64,000 nt of DNA, from the NCBI GenBank assembly GCA_964607705.1, contig CAZSLI010000011.1, forward strand, positions 20,304-84,303, written 5' to 3'. The notes below the pieces were generated by a model. The model was not told the DNA's origin. It made no database searches and worked only from the letters and a program-made list of their open reading frames with translations. Source of the DNA: CAZSLI01 sp964607705 (GTDB taxonomy: Bacteria > Actinomycetota > Coriobacteriia > Anaerosomatales > PHET01). This document shows positions 32,814 through 42,073 of the stretch, piece after piece. The position numbers and the translations under genes are program-made. How positions within the stretch are numbered: position 1 is the first letter of the stretch; every line of letters begins with the position of its first letter.

Positions 32814-35066
32814 GTGGCCTCCAATCGCAGCACACGCTCCTCGAAGGGAAAGACGCAGTCGCGTTCTTCGCGCAATGCGCCGCCTCCCTCGATCCTCGAC
32901 GACCGCTCGAAGCGCGACATCATCGGCGTGGGGCTATCGGTTCTCGCGATCGCCCTGATGATCGCCGTGCTCTCGCGCGACTCAGGCATCGCCGCTCAGG
33001 CCGCCGCGAGCGGCATGCGCATGCTCGTGGGCGTCGGCGCCTATCTGATCCCCCTCGGCTTGCTGCTGTGGGGCGTCTCGTTCTTCGTTCGCGCCGAGAT
33101 CCGCGAGTGGCGCACCGGCGCGGGCATCGGCATCGTGCTGCTCGCCCTCATCTCACTTGCCGCCTTGACCACACCGGATCTCTCCTCGACACCCGGCACC
33201 GACTACCTCAACTCCGCGCTGGTCGCGTCCTACGGCGGCTATCTCGGGGGCGCGATCGCCTGGGCGCTCGTCGAGCTCGTGGGCGTCAAGATCGCCGCGG
33301 TGCTGCTCGTGGGCCTGCTGCTGGTGGGTCTCGTCGTGACCGGCCTCTCCATCTCGGCTGTCGTCGAGTGGGTTCGCGACCGCTTCTGGGGCGGCGAGGA
33401 AGAGGAGGCCGAGAAGCCCGCCCGCACGCCGCGGGCGGAACGGGCACCTCGCACGGTGCCACTCGCTGACACCGGCTCGGCGGTCGTCTCGGCTGAGGCC
33501 GAGCGCCCCGCGCGTTCGCGCGCAGGAGCCGCCGGCGCCGATCCCGAGGCAGCGCGCAAGACGGTGCCGGTCGCAAAGTCGGTCTCCCCACGGCGCATGG
33601 AGGGCTTTGAGCTGCCAGGCCTCGCGTTACTGACCCGTACCAAGGAGTCGGCCGCCACCCACAAGACGAGCGACAACGAGCTGCGTTCCACTGCCGCCGT
33701 CATCGCCGACACGCTCGCGACCTTCGATATCCCGGCCCGCGTGGTCTCGTGGGTCGCCGGCCCCACCGTTACGCTGTTCGAGGTCGAGATCGCCAAGGGC
33801 GTGCGCCTCTCGCGCGTCACCGCGCTCGCCGACGACCTCGCGCTCTCGCTCGCTGCGAGCACGGTGCGCATCCTGGCGCCGATCCCGGGCAAGGCGCTCG
33901 TCGGCATCGAGGTGCCCAACCAGCGCCGCTCGTCGGTCACGCTCGGTGACTGCCTGGCACCCGCGGGCGAAGGCGGACCGCTGCTCCTCGGCATCGGTAA
34001 GGACGTCGCGGGTGACCCCGTGCTCGCCGACCTCGCGACCATGCCGCACCTGCTCATCGGCGGTACCACGGGCTCGGGCAAGTCGGTGGCCATCAACGCC
34101 ATGCTCATGAGCGTGCTCATGCGTTCGACGCCCTCCGAGGTCCGCCTCATCCTCATCGACCCCAAGCGCGTCGAGCTCTCGCTCTACAACGGCGTGCCGC
34201 ACCTCTACGTCCCGGTCGTCACCGAACCCAAAGAGGCCGCGAGCGCTCTGGCCTGGGCGGTCACCGAGATGGAGCGGCGCCTCAAAGTCCTGCAGGTTGC
34301 CGGCGCGCGCAACATCGGTCTCTACAACGCCATGGTCCAGGACGGCAAGGGACCCGAGGGCGCCGAGGAGCTGCCGTACCTCGTCATCGTCATCGACGAG
34401 CTCGCCGACCTCATGATGGTGGCCGCCAAGGAGGTCGAGGACTCGATCGTGCGCATCGCGCAACTCGCGCGCGCTGCCGGCATCCACCTCGTCGTCGCGA
34501 CGCAGCGCCCTGAGGCCAACGTCGTCACCGGCCTCATCAAAGCCAACATCACCAACCGCATCGCCTTCAACGTGGCGAGCGCCATCGACAGCCGCGTCGT
34601 GCTCGACCAGCCCGGCGCCGAGAAGCTCGTGGGCCTCGGCGACATGCTGTTCTCAACGCCTGCCTGGGCCAAGCCGAAGCGCATCCAGGGCTGCTATGTG
34701 AGCGAGACCGAGATCGAGACGGTCGTCGCGCACCTCAAGCAGCAGGCCGAGCCCGACTACCACGAGGAGATCCTGCACCTGAAGGTGTCCTCGGTGGGCG
34801 GCGGGGTAGACACCGGCGAAGAGGACGACCCGCTGATCTGGGAAGCGGCAGACATCGTCGTGGTGAGCGGACTGGGTTCGACGTCCATGCTGCAGCGCCG
34901 GCTCAAGGTCGGTTACGCACGCGCGGGACGCATCATGGACATGCTTGAGATGAAGGGCGTCGTCGGCCCGCCGGACGGAAGCAAGCCGCGGGAAGTGCTG
35001 GTCGACGTGGAAGAGCTCGAGTCCATTCGGGCGTTCGAGCGCGAAGATGCAGGGGAGGCGATGTAG
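32814..35066 (+). CDS. ftsK: DNA translocase FtsK/SpoIIIE
   Basis: A 750-residue DNA pump for chromosome segregation at the septum. About four membrane segments lie in residues 40-180, then an acidic/Ala-rich linker. The motor has Walker A GGTTGSGKS near 416-424, Walker B VIVIDELADLMM, and the IDPKRVELSLYNGVPHL block. The C-terminal gamma winged helix reads VVSGLGSTSMLQRRLKVGYARAGRIMDMLE. GTG start. The short linker resembles SpoIIIE more than E. coli FtsK. Co-transcribed with uppP and rodZ. Confidence 0.98.
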   Translation: MASNRSTRSSKGKTQSRSSRNAPPPSILDDRSKRDIIGVGLSVLAIALMIAVLSRDSGIAAQAAASGMRMLVGVGAYLIPLGLLLWGVSFFVRAEIREWRTGAGIGIVLLALISLAALTTPDLSSTPGTDYLNSALVASYGGYLGGAIAWALVELVGVKIAAVLLVGLLLVGLVVTGLSISAVVEWVRDRFWGGEEEEAEKPARTPRAERAPRTVPLADTGSAVVSAEAERPARSRAGAAGADPEAARKTVPVAKSVSPRRMEGFELPGLALLTRTKESAATHKTSDNELRSTAAVIADTLATFDIPARVVSWVAGPTVTLFEVEIAKGVRLSRVTALADDLALSLAASTVRILAPIPGKALVGIEVPNQRRSSVTLGDCLAPAGEGGPLLLGIGKDVAGDPVLADLATMPHLLIGGTTGSGKSVAINAMLMSVLMRSTPSEVRLILIDPKRVELSLYNGVPHLYVPVVTEPKEAASALAWAVTEMERRLKVLQVAGARNIGLYNAMVQDGKGPEGAEELPYLVIVIDELADLMMVAAKEVEDSIVRIAQLARAAGIHLVVATQRPEANVVTGLIKANITNRIAFNVASAIDSRVVLDQPGAEKLVGLGDMLFSTPAWAKPKRIQGCYVSETEIETVVAHLKQQAEPDYHEEILHLKVSSVGGGVDTGEEDDPLIWEAADIVVVSGLGSTSMLQRRLKVGYARAGRIMDMLEMKGVVGPPDGSKPREVLVDVEELESIRAFEREDAGEAM

Positions 35067-35067
35067 C

Positions 35068-35841
35068 GTGGGCAAGTTGGGAGACACTCTGCGCGAACGT
35101 CGCGTCGCCCTCGGTATCACGCTCGAGCAGGCCGAAGCAGGGACACGCATCCGTTCGCGGTTGCTGGAGGCCCTCGAGGACGGCGCCTACGAGCGCCTGC
35201 CCAACCCAGGCTACGTCCGTGGCTACATCTCGAGCTACGCACGTTTCCTCGAGCTCGACTCGGTGCCTCTGCTCAACATGTACAAGGCCGAGACAGGTGC
35301 CGCTCGCTATAGCGAACTCAATCTGCCGCAGACCGAGGAGGCTGTTAAGCCCACTGGTCAGCAGCACGCGATGCCGTGGCGCGCCGCGCTTTCCGTCGCG
35401 CTCGCTATCGCCTTGATCTCGCTCGCGATCTGGGCGATCACCCGCTTCGTAAGCGGGCCCGAACCTACACCTCCCGTCCCCACGCCGGTCACCGAGCCGA
35501 CCTCCACGCCGGATGCGGGCAACGCTGCCACCGAGGAGACCAAGCCGGTGGTCAAGGCGACGCCTGACACGCAGAAGGAAGCGCCGAAGCAGCCGTTCAC
35601 GTTGACGGTGCGCGTCTCGGATACCGGAGCGTCGTGGGTGCGCATCACCGTGGACGGCGACCAGGCGTACGAAGGCACGCTGGCCGCCGGGCAGGAGAAG
35701 GAGTACGAGGTGACGTCCTCGGCAGTCGTGCGTATCGGCAAGCCGGAATCGGTCACGGTACTCAAGGACGGCAAGGAAGTCGACGTGAAGAACACCGGCG
35801 GAATATCGAAGGTGACCATCGAGGCCACCGCGGCCGAGTAG
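35068..35841 (+). CDS. rodZ: RodZ-like helix-turn-helix membrane protein
   Basis: 257 residues: an N-terminal HTH_25 domain (LGDTLRERRVALGITLEQAEAGTRIRSRLLEALEDG, then PGYVRGYISSYARFLELD), one membrane segment at 105-128, a Pro/Thr-rich linker, and a C-terminal DUF4115 domain outside the cell (ITVDGDQAYEGTLAAGQEKEYE). RodZ links the rod-shape machinery to the membrane; no mreB is nearby. The GTG at 35068 follows ftsK by 1 bp, with GGGGAGG 9 nt upstream. The frame opens earlier inside ftsK, but that is not used. Confidence 0.9.
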   Translation: MGKLGDTLRERRVALGITLEQAEAGTRIRSRLLEALEDGAYERLPNPGYVRGYISSYARFLELDSVPLLNMYKAETGAARYSELNLPQTEEAVKPTGQQHAMPWRAALSVALAIALISLAIWAITRFVSGPEPTPPVPTPVTEPTSTPDAGNAATEETKPVVKATPDTQKEAPKQPFTLTVRVSDTGASWVRITVDGDQAYEGTLAAGQEKEYEVTSSAVVRIGKPESVTVLKDGKEVDVKNTGGISKVTIEATAAE

Positions 35842-35868
35842 AACTGACGGTAGAGAGAGGGGCTGGGA

Positions 35869-36369
35869 ATGGCCAAGGACAACAGTTTCGACGTCGTGAG
35901 CGAAGTGGACCTCCAAGAGGTCGACAACGCCTATCAGCAGGCCGCCAAGGAGCTCGTGCAGCGCTACGACCTCAAGGACTCGGGCGCGACGCTCGACTAC
36001 AGCAAGGGCGACAAAACCTTCACCCTGCACGCGCCGAGTGACTTCATCGGCGGACAGGTCAAAGACGTGCTCAACGGCAAGCTCGTGAAGCGCGGCATCG
36101 ACCTCAAGGCCGTCAAGTGGAGCGCTCCTCAGGCCGCAACCGGCGGGACCGTGCGCTACACCGGCACGATCGTGATGGGCATCGAGACGGATCTCGCGAA
36201 GAAGATCAACAAGGAGATCCGCGACGAGAAGCTCAAGGGCGTCAAGGTGCAGATCGAGGGCGACAAGCTGCGCGTCAGCTCCGGTTCGCGCGACGACCTC
36301 CAGGCAGTGATCGCCTTCCTCAAACAGCAGGACTACGGCATCCCGCTCCAGTTCACGAACTACCGGTAA
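35869..36369 (+). CDS. yajQ: YajQ family nucleotide-binding protein
   Basis: A 166-residue YajQ protein, full length: DNSFDVVSEVDLQEVDNAYQQAAKEL, RYDLKDSGATLDY, VKRGIDLKAVKW, then IVMGIETDLAKKINKEIRDEKLKGVKVQIEGDKLRV and the ending IPLQFTNYR. Two ferredoxin-like domains bind nucleotides; a Xanthomonas homologue binds cyclic di-GMP and acts in gene regulation, but the role here is unknown. ATG with GGGGCTGGGA upstream. Between rodZ (27 bp) and rimO (3 bp). Confidence 0.98.
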   Translation: MAKDNSFDVVSEVDLQEVDNAYQQAAKELVQRYDLKDSGATLDYSKGDKTFTLHAPSDFIGGQVKDVLNGKLVKRGIDLKAVKWSAPQAATGGTVRYTGTIVMGIETDLAKKINKEIRDEKLKGVKVQIEGDKLRVSSGSRDDLQAVIAFLKQQDYGIPLQFTNYR

Positions 36370-36372
36370 CGC

Positions 36373-37689
36373 ATGGCTGCAACCGCCCCACGCGTCGCCT
36401 TCATCACCCTCGGCTGCCCCAAGAACGAGGTCGACACCGACCGCATGCGGGCGGCCGTCGCCTCCTCGGCCTACTCGCTCGCCGAGGATCCCGAAGACGC
36501 CGACATCTTGGTCGTGAACACCTGCAGCTTCATCGAGGCCGCCACCCAGGAGTCGATCGACCTCATCATGGAGGCGGCGAGCGGCTGGGCGCCTGAGCGA
36601 GCGGGCCGAAAGCTCGTCGTCGCCGGCTGCATGCCAAGCCGCTATGGCGCCGATGCCGCCGAGGCGATGCCCGAGGTGGATGCCTTCGTCCCCGTCGCCG
36701 AGGAGAATGCCATCCTCGACGTGCTGGAACGGCTGACCGGCGTGAGCCCCAACGCCGGCGGATTCTCGGCGGGTGTGGCTTGTCCCCCTCGCACCTCGAG
36801 CGGTCCCTCTGCGTACCTTCAGGTGTCCGATGGGTGCCACCGGACGTGCGCCTATTGCACGATCCCGTCGATCCGGGGTCCCTACCGCAGTCGCGCGCTC
36901 GCCGACATCGTCGCCGAGGCAGAGTCCCTTGTCGCGCTCGGCGCCAAGGAGATCGTGCTCATCGGCCAGGACATCACGGCGTACGGGCGCGACCTCGAAG
37001 GCGGGCAGACGCTCTCCGACGTCGTGCGCGCCGTTGCGGCGGTGCCCGGGGTTGTGTGGCTGAGACTCATGTACGCACAGCCGGACGGCGTGACCGACGA
37101 GCTCATCGATACGATGGCTTCGACGCCCAACGTCTGCCGCTACCTCGACATGCCGCTCCAGCACGCTTCGAAGTCGGTGCTTCGCGCTATGCACCGAAGC
37201 GGGGATGGCGACGCCTTTCTCGCACTCCTGGGCCGGCTGCGTGCGGCGATGCCCGACATCGTGCTGCGCACCACCCTTATCGCAGGCTTCCCGGGTGAGA
37301 CACAGGCCGATATCAAGACGCTGCAGGCGTTCCTCGAGGCCGCTCGCTTCGACTACGTTGGCGTCTTCGCCTATTCGACCGAAGAAGGGACCGCTGCCGG
37401 CGCGATGACACCGCAGGTCCCGCTTCGAACTCGCCGAGCGCGAGCGCAGCGCCTGCGTGACCTGGCCGACTTCATCGGGTTCGAGAAAGCGGCGGCTCGC
37501 GTGGACTCCGAGCTGGAGGTGCTCGTCGAGGGCGTCGACCCGGATGACGGCGTCGTCTTCGGCAGATGGCGCGGCCAGGCGCCCGAGATCGACGGTGTCG
37601 TGCTGCTCGATAGCGGCCACGCAGGTGACATCGTCCGCGCAAAGATAGTCGACTCGCTCGGATACGACTTGGAAGGGGAGGTCCTGTAG
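36373..37689 (+). CDS. rimO: Ribosomal protein S12 methylthiotransferase RimO
   Basis: A 438-residue radical SAM methylthiotransferase for the S12 aspartate. The N-terminal cluster Cys are in FITLGCPKNEVDTD, NTCSFIEAA and VAGCMPSRYG; the radical SAM motif CxxxCxxC is CHRTCAYC (C155, C159, C162), followed by the RimO-type TIPSIRGPYRSR. The C-terminal TRAM region ends in DIVRAKIVDSLGYDLEGEV. MiaB, a sister enzyme, is at 46887. It starts 3 bp after yajQ, and its stop overlaps the pgsA start by one base. Confidence 0.98.
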   Translation: MAATAPRVAFITLGCPKNEVDTDRMRAAVASSAYSLAEDPEDADILVVNTCSFIEAATQESIDLIMEAASGWAPERAGRKLVVAGCMPSRYGADAAEAMPEVDAFVPVAEENAILDVLERLTGVSPNAGGFSAGVACPPRTSSGPSAYLQVSDGCHRTCAYCTIPSIRGPYRSRALADIVAEAESLVALGAKEIVLIGQDITAYGRDLEGGQTLSDVVRAVAAVPGVVWLRLMYAQPDGVTDELIDTMASTPNVCRYLDMPLQHASKSVLRAMHRSGDGDAFLALLGRLRAAMPDIVLRTTLIAGFPGETQADIKTLQAFLEAARFDYVGVFAYSTEEGTAAGAMTPQVPLRTRRARAQRLRDLADFIGFEKAAARVDSELEVLVEGVDPDDGVVFGRWRGQAPEIDGVVLLDSGHAGDIVRAKIVDSLGYDLEGEVL

Positions 37690-38384
37690 TGGCCAAACGG
37701 ATGCAGATGAATCCTGCGAACACCGTGACCATCGCCCGCATGGTTCTCATCCCGGTGTTCCTGCTCGTGCTGCTCGCCGACTGGCCGCGCTGGATCAACG
37801 CCACAGGCATCATCGCGGACCTGCGTCCGTGGATCGCGGCCGGCGTCTTCGCCCTTCTCGCCGGCACTGACGGCGTAGACGGCTACCTGGCTCGTTCGCG
37901 CAACGAAGTGACGACCTTCGGCAAGTTCCTCGACCCGCTCGCCGACAAGCTGCTCGTGACCGCGGCACTACTCGCTCTCATCGAGCTCAACGTCCTGCCT
38001 GCGTGGATCGCCATGGTGATCATCGCGCGCGAGTTCATCGTCAGCGGCCTGCGAATGGTCGCGTCGGCGGAGGGCACCGTCATCGCCGCTTCGTGGTACG
38101 GCAAGGTCAAGACTGTCATCCAGATCCTCGCGATCATCGCCTTCATCATCAAAGACAGTCCGCTGCTGGCGGGCCTGGGCGCCGAGATGACCGCCTACAT
38201 CCAGGCGGCGGCATGGACTCTCATGGGTGCCGCGGTCGTGATGACGATCCTGTCCATGATCGACTACTTCCGGAGCGCAGCCGACGTCCTGGTCGGACCG
38301 TGGACAGGCGAAGATCACCTCGGCGATGCCGGTAAGGCGGCGCTGGCGACCGCCGACGACCAGATCGACGAGACGGCAGGCTAA
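37689..38384 (+). CDS. pgsA: CDP-diacylglycerol-glycerol-3-phosphate 3-phosphatidyltransferase
   Basis: A 231-residue membrane enzyme for phosphatidylglycerol phosphate synthesis. The CDP-alcohol phosphotransferase motif is intact: DGVDGYLARSRNEVTTFGKFLDPLADK (D, DG, AR, G, D, D pattern). About five membrane segments; RMVLIPVFLLVLLADWPRW near the N-terminus is typical. The C-terminal tail beyond residue 205 is longer and acidic. GTG start overlaps the rimO stop. cinA follows 1 bp after its stop; the pgsA-cinA-recA order is widespread in Gram-positives. Confidence 0.97.
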   Translation: MAKRMQMNPANTVTIARMVLIPVFLLVLLADWPRWINATGIIADLRPWIAAGVFALLAGTDGVDGYLARSRNEVTTFGKFLDPLADKLLVTAALLALIELNVLPAWIAMVIIAREFIVSGLRMVASAEGTVIAASWYGKVKTVIQILAIIAFIIKDSPLLAGLGAEMTAYIQAAAWTLMGAAVVMTILSMIDYFRSAADVLVGPWTGEDHLGDAGKAALATADDQIDETAG

Positions 38385-38385
38385 C

Positions 38386-39609
38386 ATGCCGGGCACGGCG
38401 GCCATCATCACGGTCGGCTCCGAGCTGGTCGAGGGGCTGCGCGTCGACACCAACACGGCTGAGATCGCGCGCTCGTTGGGACCACGAGGGTTCGCGGTCA
38501 CGGAATGCGTGTCGGTCGGCGATGACATCGCGCTTCTCGCCGACCTGATCGGACGCCTCACGGCCTCTGTGTCGCTGGTAGTCGTCACCGGCGGCTTGGG
38601 ACCCACTCACGACGACATCACCCGCGAGGCGGCGTCTCGTGCGCTCGGCGCGCCACTCGAGAGGGACCCTCGGCTGGTCGCGCTGCTGCAACCGGCCGTC
38701 AGCAGGCACCTCGACGCCGAGGCGGCCCAGCAGGTGCTCACTCAGGCCGACGTGCTTGCGGGGGCGGAGGTCATGGATCCCACCACGGGCACTGCTCCCG
38801 GACTGATCGCATCCACGCCCGCAGGCCACTTGGTGCTGCTCCCCGGGCCCCCGAGCGAGATGCGGCCCATGCTGGCGCGGTTCCTCGGCAGATATCCGCT
38901 GGTGCGGGCAGAGGCCGCAGAGCTGGGCGTCGTGGGATTGGGAGAGTCGGATGCTCAGGTGCGCACGCAGCGAGCGCTCGCCGCGCATCCGGGCATCGCG
39001 CTCACGGTGCTCGCGCGTCCGGGCGACGTGCGGGTGTTGCTGCTTGACGATGGTGCCGGCGCCGAGGAGCTTGCCGCCGCGGCGCACTCGGTCGCCGAGG
39101 CACTCGGACCCAGTTGCTACACGACCACCGGCGAGACCCTCGAGCAGGCGCTCGTGCAGGCGGCCATGACCGCAGGCGTGTCCCTCGCGACCGCCGAATC
39201 GTGCACGGGCGGCCTCGTGGGCGGCGCGATCACGGAGGTCGCCGGCTCCTCGGAGGTCTACCGGGGCGGCGTGGTGAGCTACAGCAATGAGGCGAAGGCC
39301 TCGCTGCTCGGCGTCCCGGAGGAACTGCTCGCCGAATATGGGGCGGTCAGCGAACCCGTGGCACGGGCGATGGCTGAAGGTGCGCGGGTCCGGCTGGGCG
39401 CCGATGTCGCGGTCTCGGTCACGGGCATCGCCGGTCCTGACGGCGGCACCGCCGACAAGCCCGTGGGGCTCGTGTGGTTCGCCGTGGCATCGCGTTCGGG
39501 CACCGAGGTACACGAGAAGCGATTCCAGGGCGGGTCTCGGTCGTCCGTGCGCATGCGGGCCGTTGCGACCGCGCTCGACCTGCTCAGACTCGAGGTCCTG
39601 AGGCCATGA
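38386..39609 (+). CDS. cinA: CinA family competence/damage-inducible protein
   Basis: A 407-residue two-domain CinA. The N-terminal MoCF-like domain (AIITVGSELVEGLRVDTNT, VVVTGGLGPTHDDITREA, LLPGPPSEMRPML) is linked to ADP-ribose pyrophosphatase-like activity. The C-terminal domain (about 250-405) has TAESCTGGLVGGAITEVAGSSEVYRGGVVSYSNEAK and SVTGIAGPDGGT, the nicotinamide mononucleotide deamidase signature. It is 1 bp after pgsA and overlaps thpR by 4 bp. Co-location with recA suggests nucleotide salvage under stress rather than competence. Confidence 0.97.
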   Translation: MPGTAAIITVGSELVEGLRVDTNTAEIARSLGPRGFAVTECVSVGDDIALLADLIGRLTASVSLVVVTGGLGPTHDDITREAASRALGAPLERDPRLVALLQPAVSRHLDAEAAQQVLTQADVLAGAEVMDPTTGTAPGLIASTPAGHLVLLPGPPSEMRPMLARFLGRYPLVRAEAAELGVVGLGESDAQVRTQRALAAHPGIALTVLARPGDVRVLLLDDGAGAEELAAAAHSVAEALGPSCYTTTGETLEQALVQAAMTAGVSLATAESCTGGLVGGAITEVAGSSEVYRGGVVSYSNEAKASLLGVPEELLAEYGAVSEPVARAMAEGARVRLGADVAVSVTGIAGPDGGTADKPVGLVWFAVASRSGTEVHEKRFQGGSRSSVRMRAVATALDLLRLEVLRP

Positions 39610-40190
39610 GCGCTGTGCGGTGCTTCGTGGGCGTCCCGCTCGCGTCGTGCCTTAGCGGCCCGCTCGTGCGCGCATGCGACGCCATCAAGGCCGCCGACCC
39701 CGCTTGGCGCGACGAGAAGTGGGTCGCCGAGGAGAACCTCCACCTCACGTTGAAGTTCCTCGGCAGCCTCGATGAGGGGCACGTACCTGCGCTGACGGAG
39801 GCGCTTGGCGTCGCTGTCGGGAAGACCGAGCGGTTCGAACTTCCTGTGGCCGGCATACGCGCGGTCCCGGGTACCAAGCGCTGCCGCATGCTCTGGGCGG
39901 CATGGCTTGATCCCGACGGCACGTGTGCGTCGCTCGCCGAGTCGGTCGACCGGGCTGCGCTCGCCTTCGGGATCGCCCTGGAGGAGCGGGCGTTCAAGCC
40001 GCACGCGACGCTGTGTCGAGCGCGCCGCCCGCGATCGCTCGAAGCATCCGCACTTAACGCCGCTGAGCTGGTGCTTTCTGCCGCTCCACAGTCAATGTCA
40101 GTGGGTACCGTTACGTTGTTTGCGAGCCGGCTGACGCCGCGCGGACCGATCTACTCGGAACTCGCCTCCTGGCACCTCTGGGGGGAGTGA
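39606..40190 (+). CDS. thpR: RNA 2',3'-cyclic phosphodiesterase (ThpR/LigT)
   Basis: A 194-residue 2H phosphoesterase. Both HxTx motifs are visible: HLTL in EENLHLTLKFLGSL and HATL in FKPHATLCRAR. The N-terminus RCFVGVPLAS is typical. These enzymes open 2',3'-cyclic phosphate RNA ends; the physiological role is unclear. The ATG overlaps the cinA stop by 4 bp, so it is the last gene of the dapA-to-thpR operon. recA follows with its own promoter. Confidence 0.94.
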   Translation: MSAVRCFVGVPLASCLSGPLVRACDAIKAADPAWRDEKWVAEENLHLTLKFLGSLDEGHVPALTEALGVAVGKTERFELPVAGIRAVPGTKRCRMLWAAWLDPDGTCASLAESVDRAALAFGIALEERAFKPHATLCRARRPRSLEASALNAAELVLSAAPQSMSVGTVTLFASRLTPRGPIYSELASWHLWGE

Positions 40191-40255
40191 CCGGGCAGCA
40201 GCTCCGAGGCGTCGGGCTCGCGGCGCAGCCGGCTCAACCCGGCACTGAAACGCCG

Positions 40256-40284
40256 TTGACATCGAACACGTGTTCGTGTAGGTT
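40256..40284 (+). promoter_or_regulatory. recA promoter
   Basis: TTGACA at 40256-40261 and TAGGTT at 40279-40284, spacer 17 bp. The SOS box sits inside the spacer, so LexA would block RNA polymerase. The ribosome binding site AAGGAG is at 40319-40324. Confidence 0.85.
40263..40276. promoter_or_regulatory. LexA (SOS) box of recA
   Basis: CGAACACGTGTTCG, a perfect 14-bp palindrome matching the Gram-positive/actinobacterial LexA consensus CGAAC-N4-GTTCG, placed between -35 and -10 of recA. Confidence 0.93.
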
Positions 40285-40332
40285 CGACGCAGCCCCGAGG
40301 GGTCCCGCCGAGGGATAAAGGAGCAAGTGGGC

Positions 40333-41376
40333 ATGGATGCCAACCAGAACAAGATGCTCGACGTAACGAAGGACCAGATCGAAAAGAAGTTCGGCAAGGG
40401 CGCGATCATGAAGCTCGGCGAACATGCCGCGAGCGTGCAGATCGAAGCGATCCCCACCGGCTCTCTGGCCCTCGACGCCGCGCTCGGCATCGGCGGGGTG
40501 CCGCGAGGCCGCATCGTGGAGATCTACGGACCCGAGTCGAGCGGTAAGACCACGCTCGCGCTTCAGATCATCGCCGAGGCGCAGGCGATGGGCGGCGTCG
40601 CGGCGTTCATCGACGCGGAGCACGCGCTCGACCCGGCCTATGCGTCGCGGCTCGGGGTCGACATTCAGGAGATCCTGATCAGCCAGCCTGACACCGGCGA
40701 GCAAGGCCTCGAGATCTGCGACATGCTGGTCAGAAGCGGTGCTGTCGACGTCATCGTCATCGACTCCGTCGCTGCGCTCGTGCCTCGTGCAGAGCTCGAG
40801 GGCGAGATGGGCGATGCCTCGGTCGGCTTGCAGGCCCGCCTCATGAGCCAGGCGCTCCGCAAGCTCGCCGGCTCGCTCAACCGCTCCAACACCACCTGCA
40901 TCTTCATCAACCAGCTGCGCGAGAAGATCGGGGTGATGTTCGGCAGCCCGGAGACCACGACCGGCGGGCGAGCCCTCAAGTTCTTCTCGACGGTTCGTAT
41001 CGACGTCCGCCGCATCGACTCGATCAAGCAGGGCACCGACATCGTCGGCAACCGCGTGCGCGCCAAGGTCGTCAAGAACAAGGTCGCGGCGCCGTTCCGC
41101 CAGGCGGAGTTCGATCTGATGTACGGCAGCGGCATCAGCAAGGAGGGCTCTATCCTCGACCTTGGAGTCGAAGAGGGCATCGTCTCCAAGTCGGGCGCCT
41201 GGTACACCTACGGCGAAGAGCGCCTCGGTCAAGGTCGTGAGGCGGCAAAGGAGTACCTGCGCGAGAATCCCAACATCCGCAACGAGGTTGAGGCGAAGAT
41301 CCGGATCTCGCTGGATCTGCCGGTGGTCGATCACCTGGCGCCCGCCGCCGAGGAACCGGTTGCGGCCGAGAAGTAG
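40333..41376 (+). CDS. recA: Recombinase RecA
   Basis: A 347-residue RecA: promotes strand exchange and LexA self-cleavage. The N-terminus MDANQNKMLDVTKDQIEKKFGKGAIMKLGE is typical; Walker A GPESSGKTTLAL, VIVIDSVAALVPRAE, and the L2 loop NQLREKIGVMFGSPETTTGGRALKFF are complete, as is GISKEGSILDLGVE. No intein. The ATG at 40333 has AAGGAG 8 nt upstream; the GTG at 40327 is too close. LexA-controlled promoter; recX follows 9 bp downstream. Confidence 0.99.
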   Translation: MDANQNKMLDVTKDQIEKKFGKGAIMKLGEHAASVQIEAIPTGSLALDAALGIGGVPRGRIVEIYGPESSGKTTLALQIIAEAQAMGGVAAFIDAEHALDPAYASRLGVDIQEILISQPDTGEQGLEICDMLVRSGAVDVIVIDSVAALVPRAELEGEMGDASVGLQARLMSQALRKLAGSLNRSNTTCIFINQLREKIGVMFGSPETTTGGRALKFFSTVRIDVRRIDSIKQGTDIVGNRVRAKVVKNKVAAPFRQAEFDLMYGSGISKEGSILDLGVEEGIVSKSGAWYTYGEERLGQGREAAKEYLRENPNIRNEVEAKIRISLDLPVVDHLAPAAEEPVAAEK

Positions 41377-41385
41377 GTCAGAAGC

Positions 41386-42036
41386 GTGCTGGTCACCATC
41401 GATCGCATCGAGACCGCCGGGCCGGATCGCCGTGCCCGGCGGCTCGTGTTTTCCGGGTTCGACGCTGAGCCACGGCTCACGTCGGCCTCAGCGGTCAAGG
41501 AACTTGGGCTCGAGCCGGGCAGCGGCGTTGATCTCGCCTCGCTCGAAGCGGACTTGGCCGAGGCCGAAGCCCACCTGGCGCGCGAACGGGCTGTGCGCAT
41601 CCTCGAGCATCGTGAGCGCTCCGCGCACGAGCTGCGCACGCGACTCATCGACGATGGCTATCCCCGTGAGCTGGCCGAGGAGATCGTCGACCGCTACTTG
41701 GAGCTGGGCCTCGTCGACGATGCGCGGTTCGCCGCGCTATGGGTGCGGACGAGAGCAGGCGCCGGCTTCGGACGACAGCGTATCCAGCGCGAGCTCGCCA
41801 CCAAGGGCATCGATGAGGAGACCGCTCGACACGCGCTCGACGAGATCCTCCACGCCGATGATGAGGCGAGTCGGGCGCGGGCCGTGCTGGGTTCACGGAT
41901 CCCGCGTGACCGAGCCGAGCGAGAGAGGCTGATCGCCCGCCTCGTGCGCAAGGGATTCGGGCTGTCCGCCGCCCTGTCGGCAGTCGACGCGACCTCCTCG
42001 GATGAGGCCATAGAGGACGACTTTCAGCCTGGTTAG
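41386..42036 (+). CDS. recX: Regulatory protein RecX
   Basis: A 216-residue RecX, the RecA filament modulator. Three tandem three-helix repeats: AVRILEHRERSAHELRTRLIDDGYPRELAEEIVDRYLELGLVDDARFAALWVR, then GFGRQRIQRELATKGIDEETARHALDE, and a third repeat to RKGFGLSAALSAVDA. An N-terminal 60-residue domain (TIDRIETAGPDRRARRLVF, then a helix) is extra relative to E. coli but usual in Gram-positives. GTG start, 9 bp after recA. It shares the SOS promoter. Confidence 0.96.
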   Translation: MLVTIDRIETAGPDRRARRLVFSGFDAEPRLTSASAVKELGLEPGSGVDLASLEADLAEAEAHLARERAVRILEHRERSAHELRTRLIDDGYPRELAEEIVDRYLELGLVDDARFAALWVRTRAGAGFGRQRIQRELATKGIDEETARHALDEILHADDEASRARAVLGSRIPRDRAERERLIARLVRKGFGLSAALSAVDATSSDEAIEDDFQPG

Positions 42037-42073
42037 AGCGGGTTTCGGGGGTGCCGGTACACCCGCCGTGACC

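Noticed and set aside
34933..37620. 895-codon open frame on the minus strand across rodZ, yajQ and rimO
   Set aside because: It is the antisense of three clearly conserved genes. Composition is typical of a GC-rich shadow frame (His/Arg/Asp-rich) and no domain is seen.
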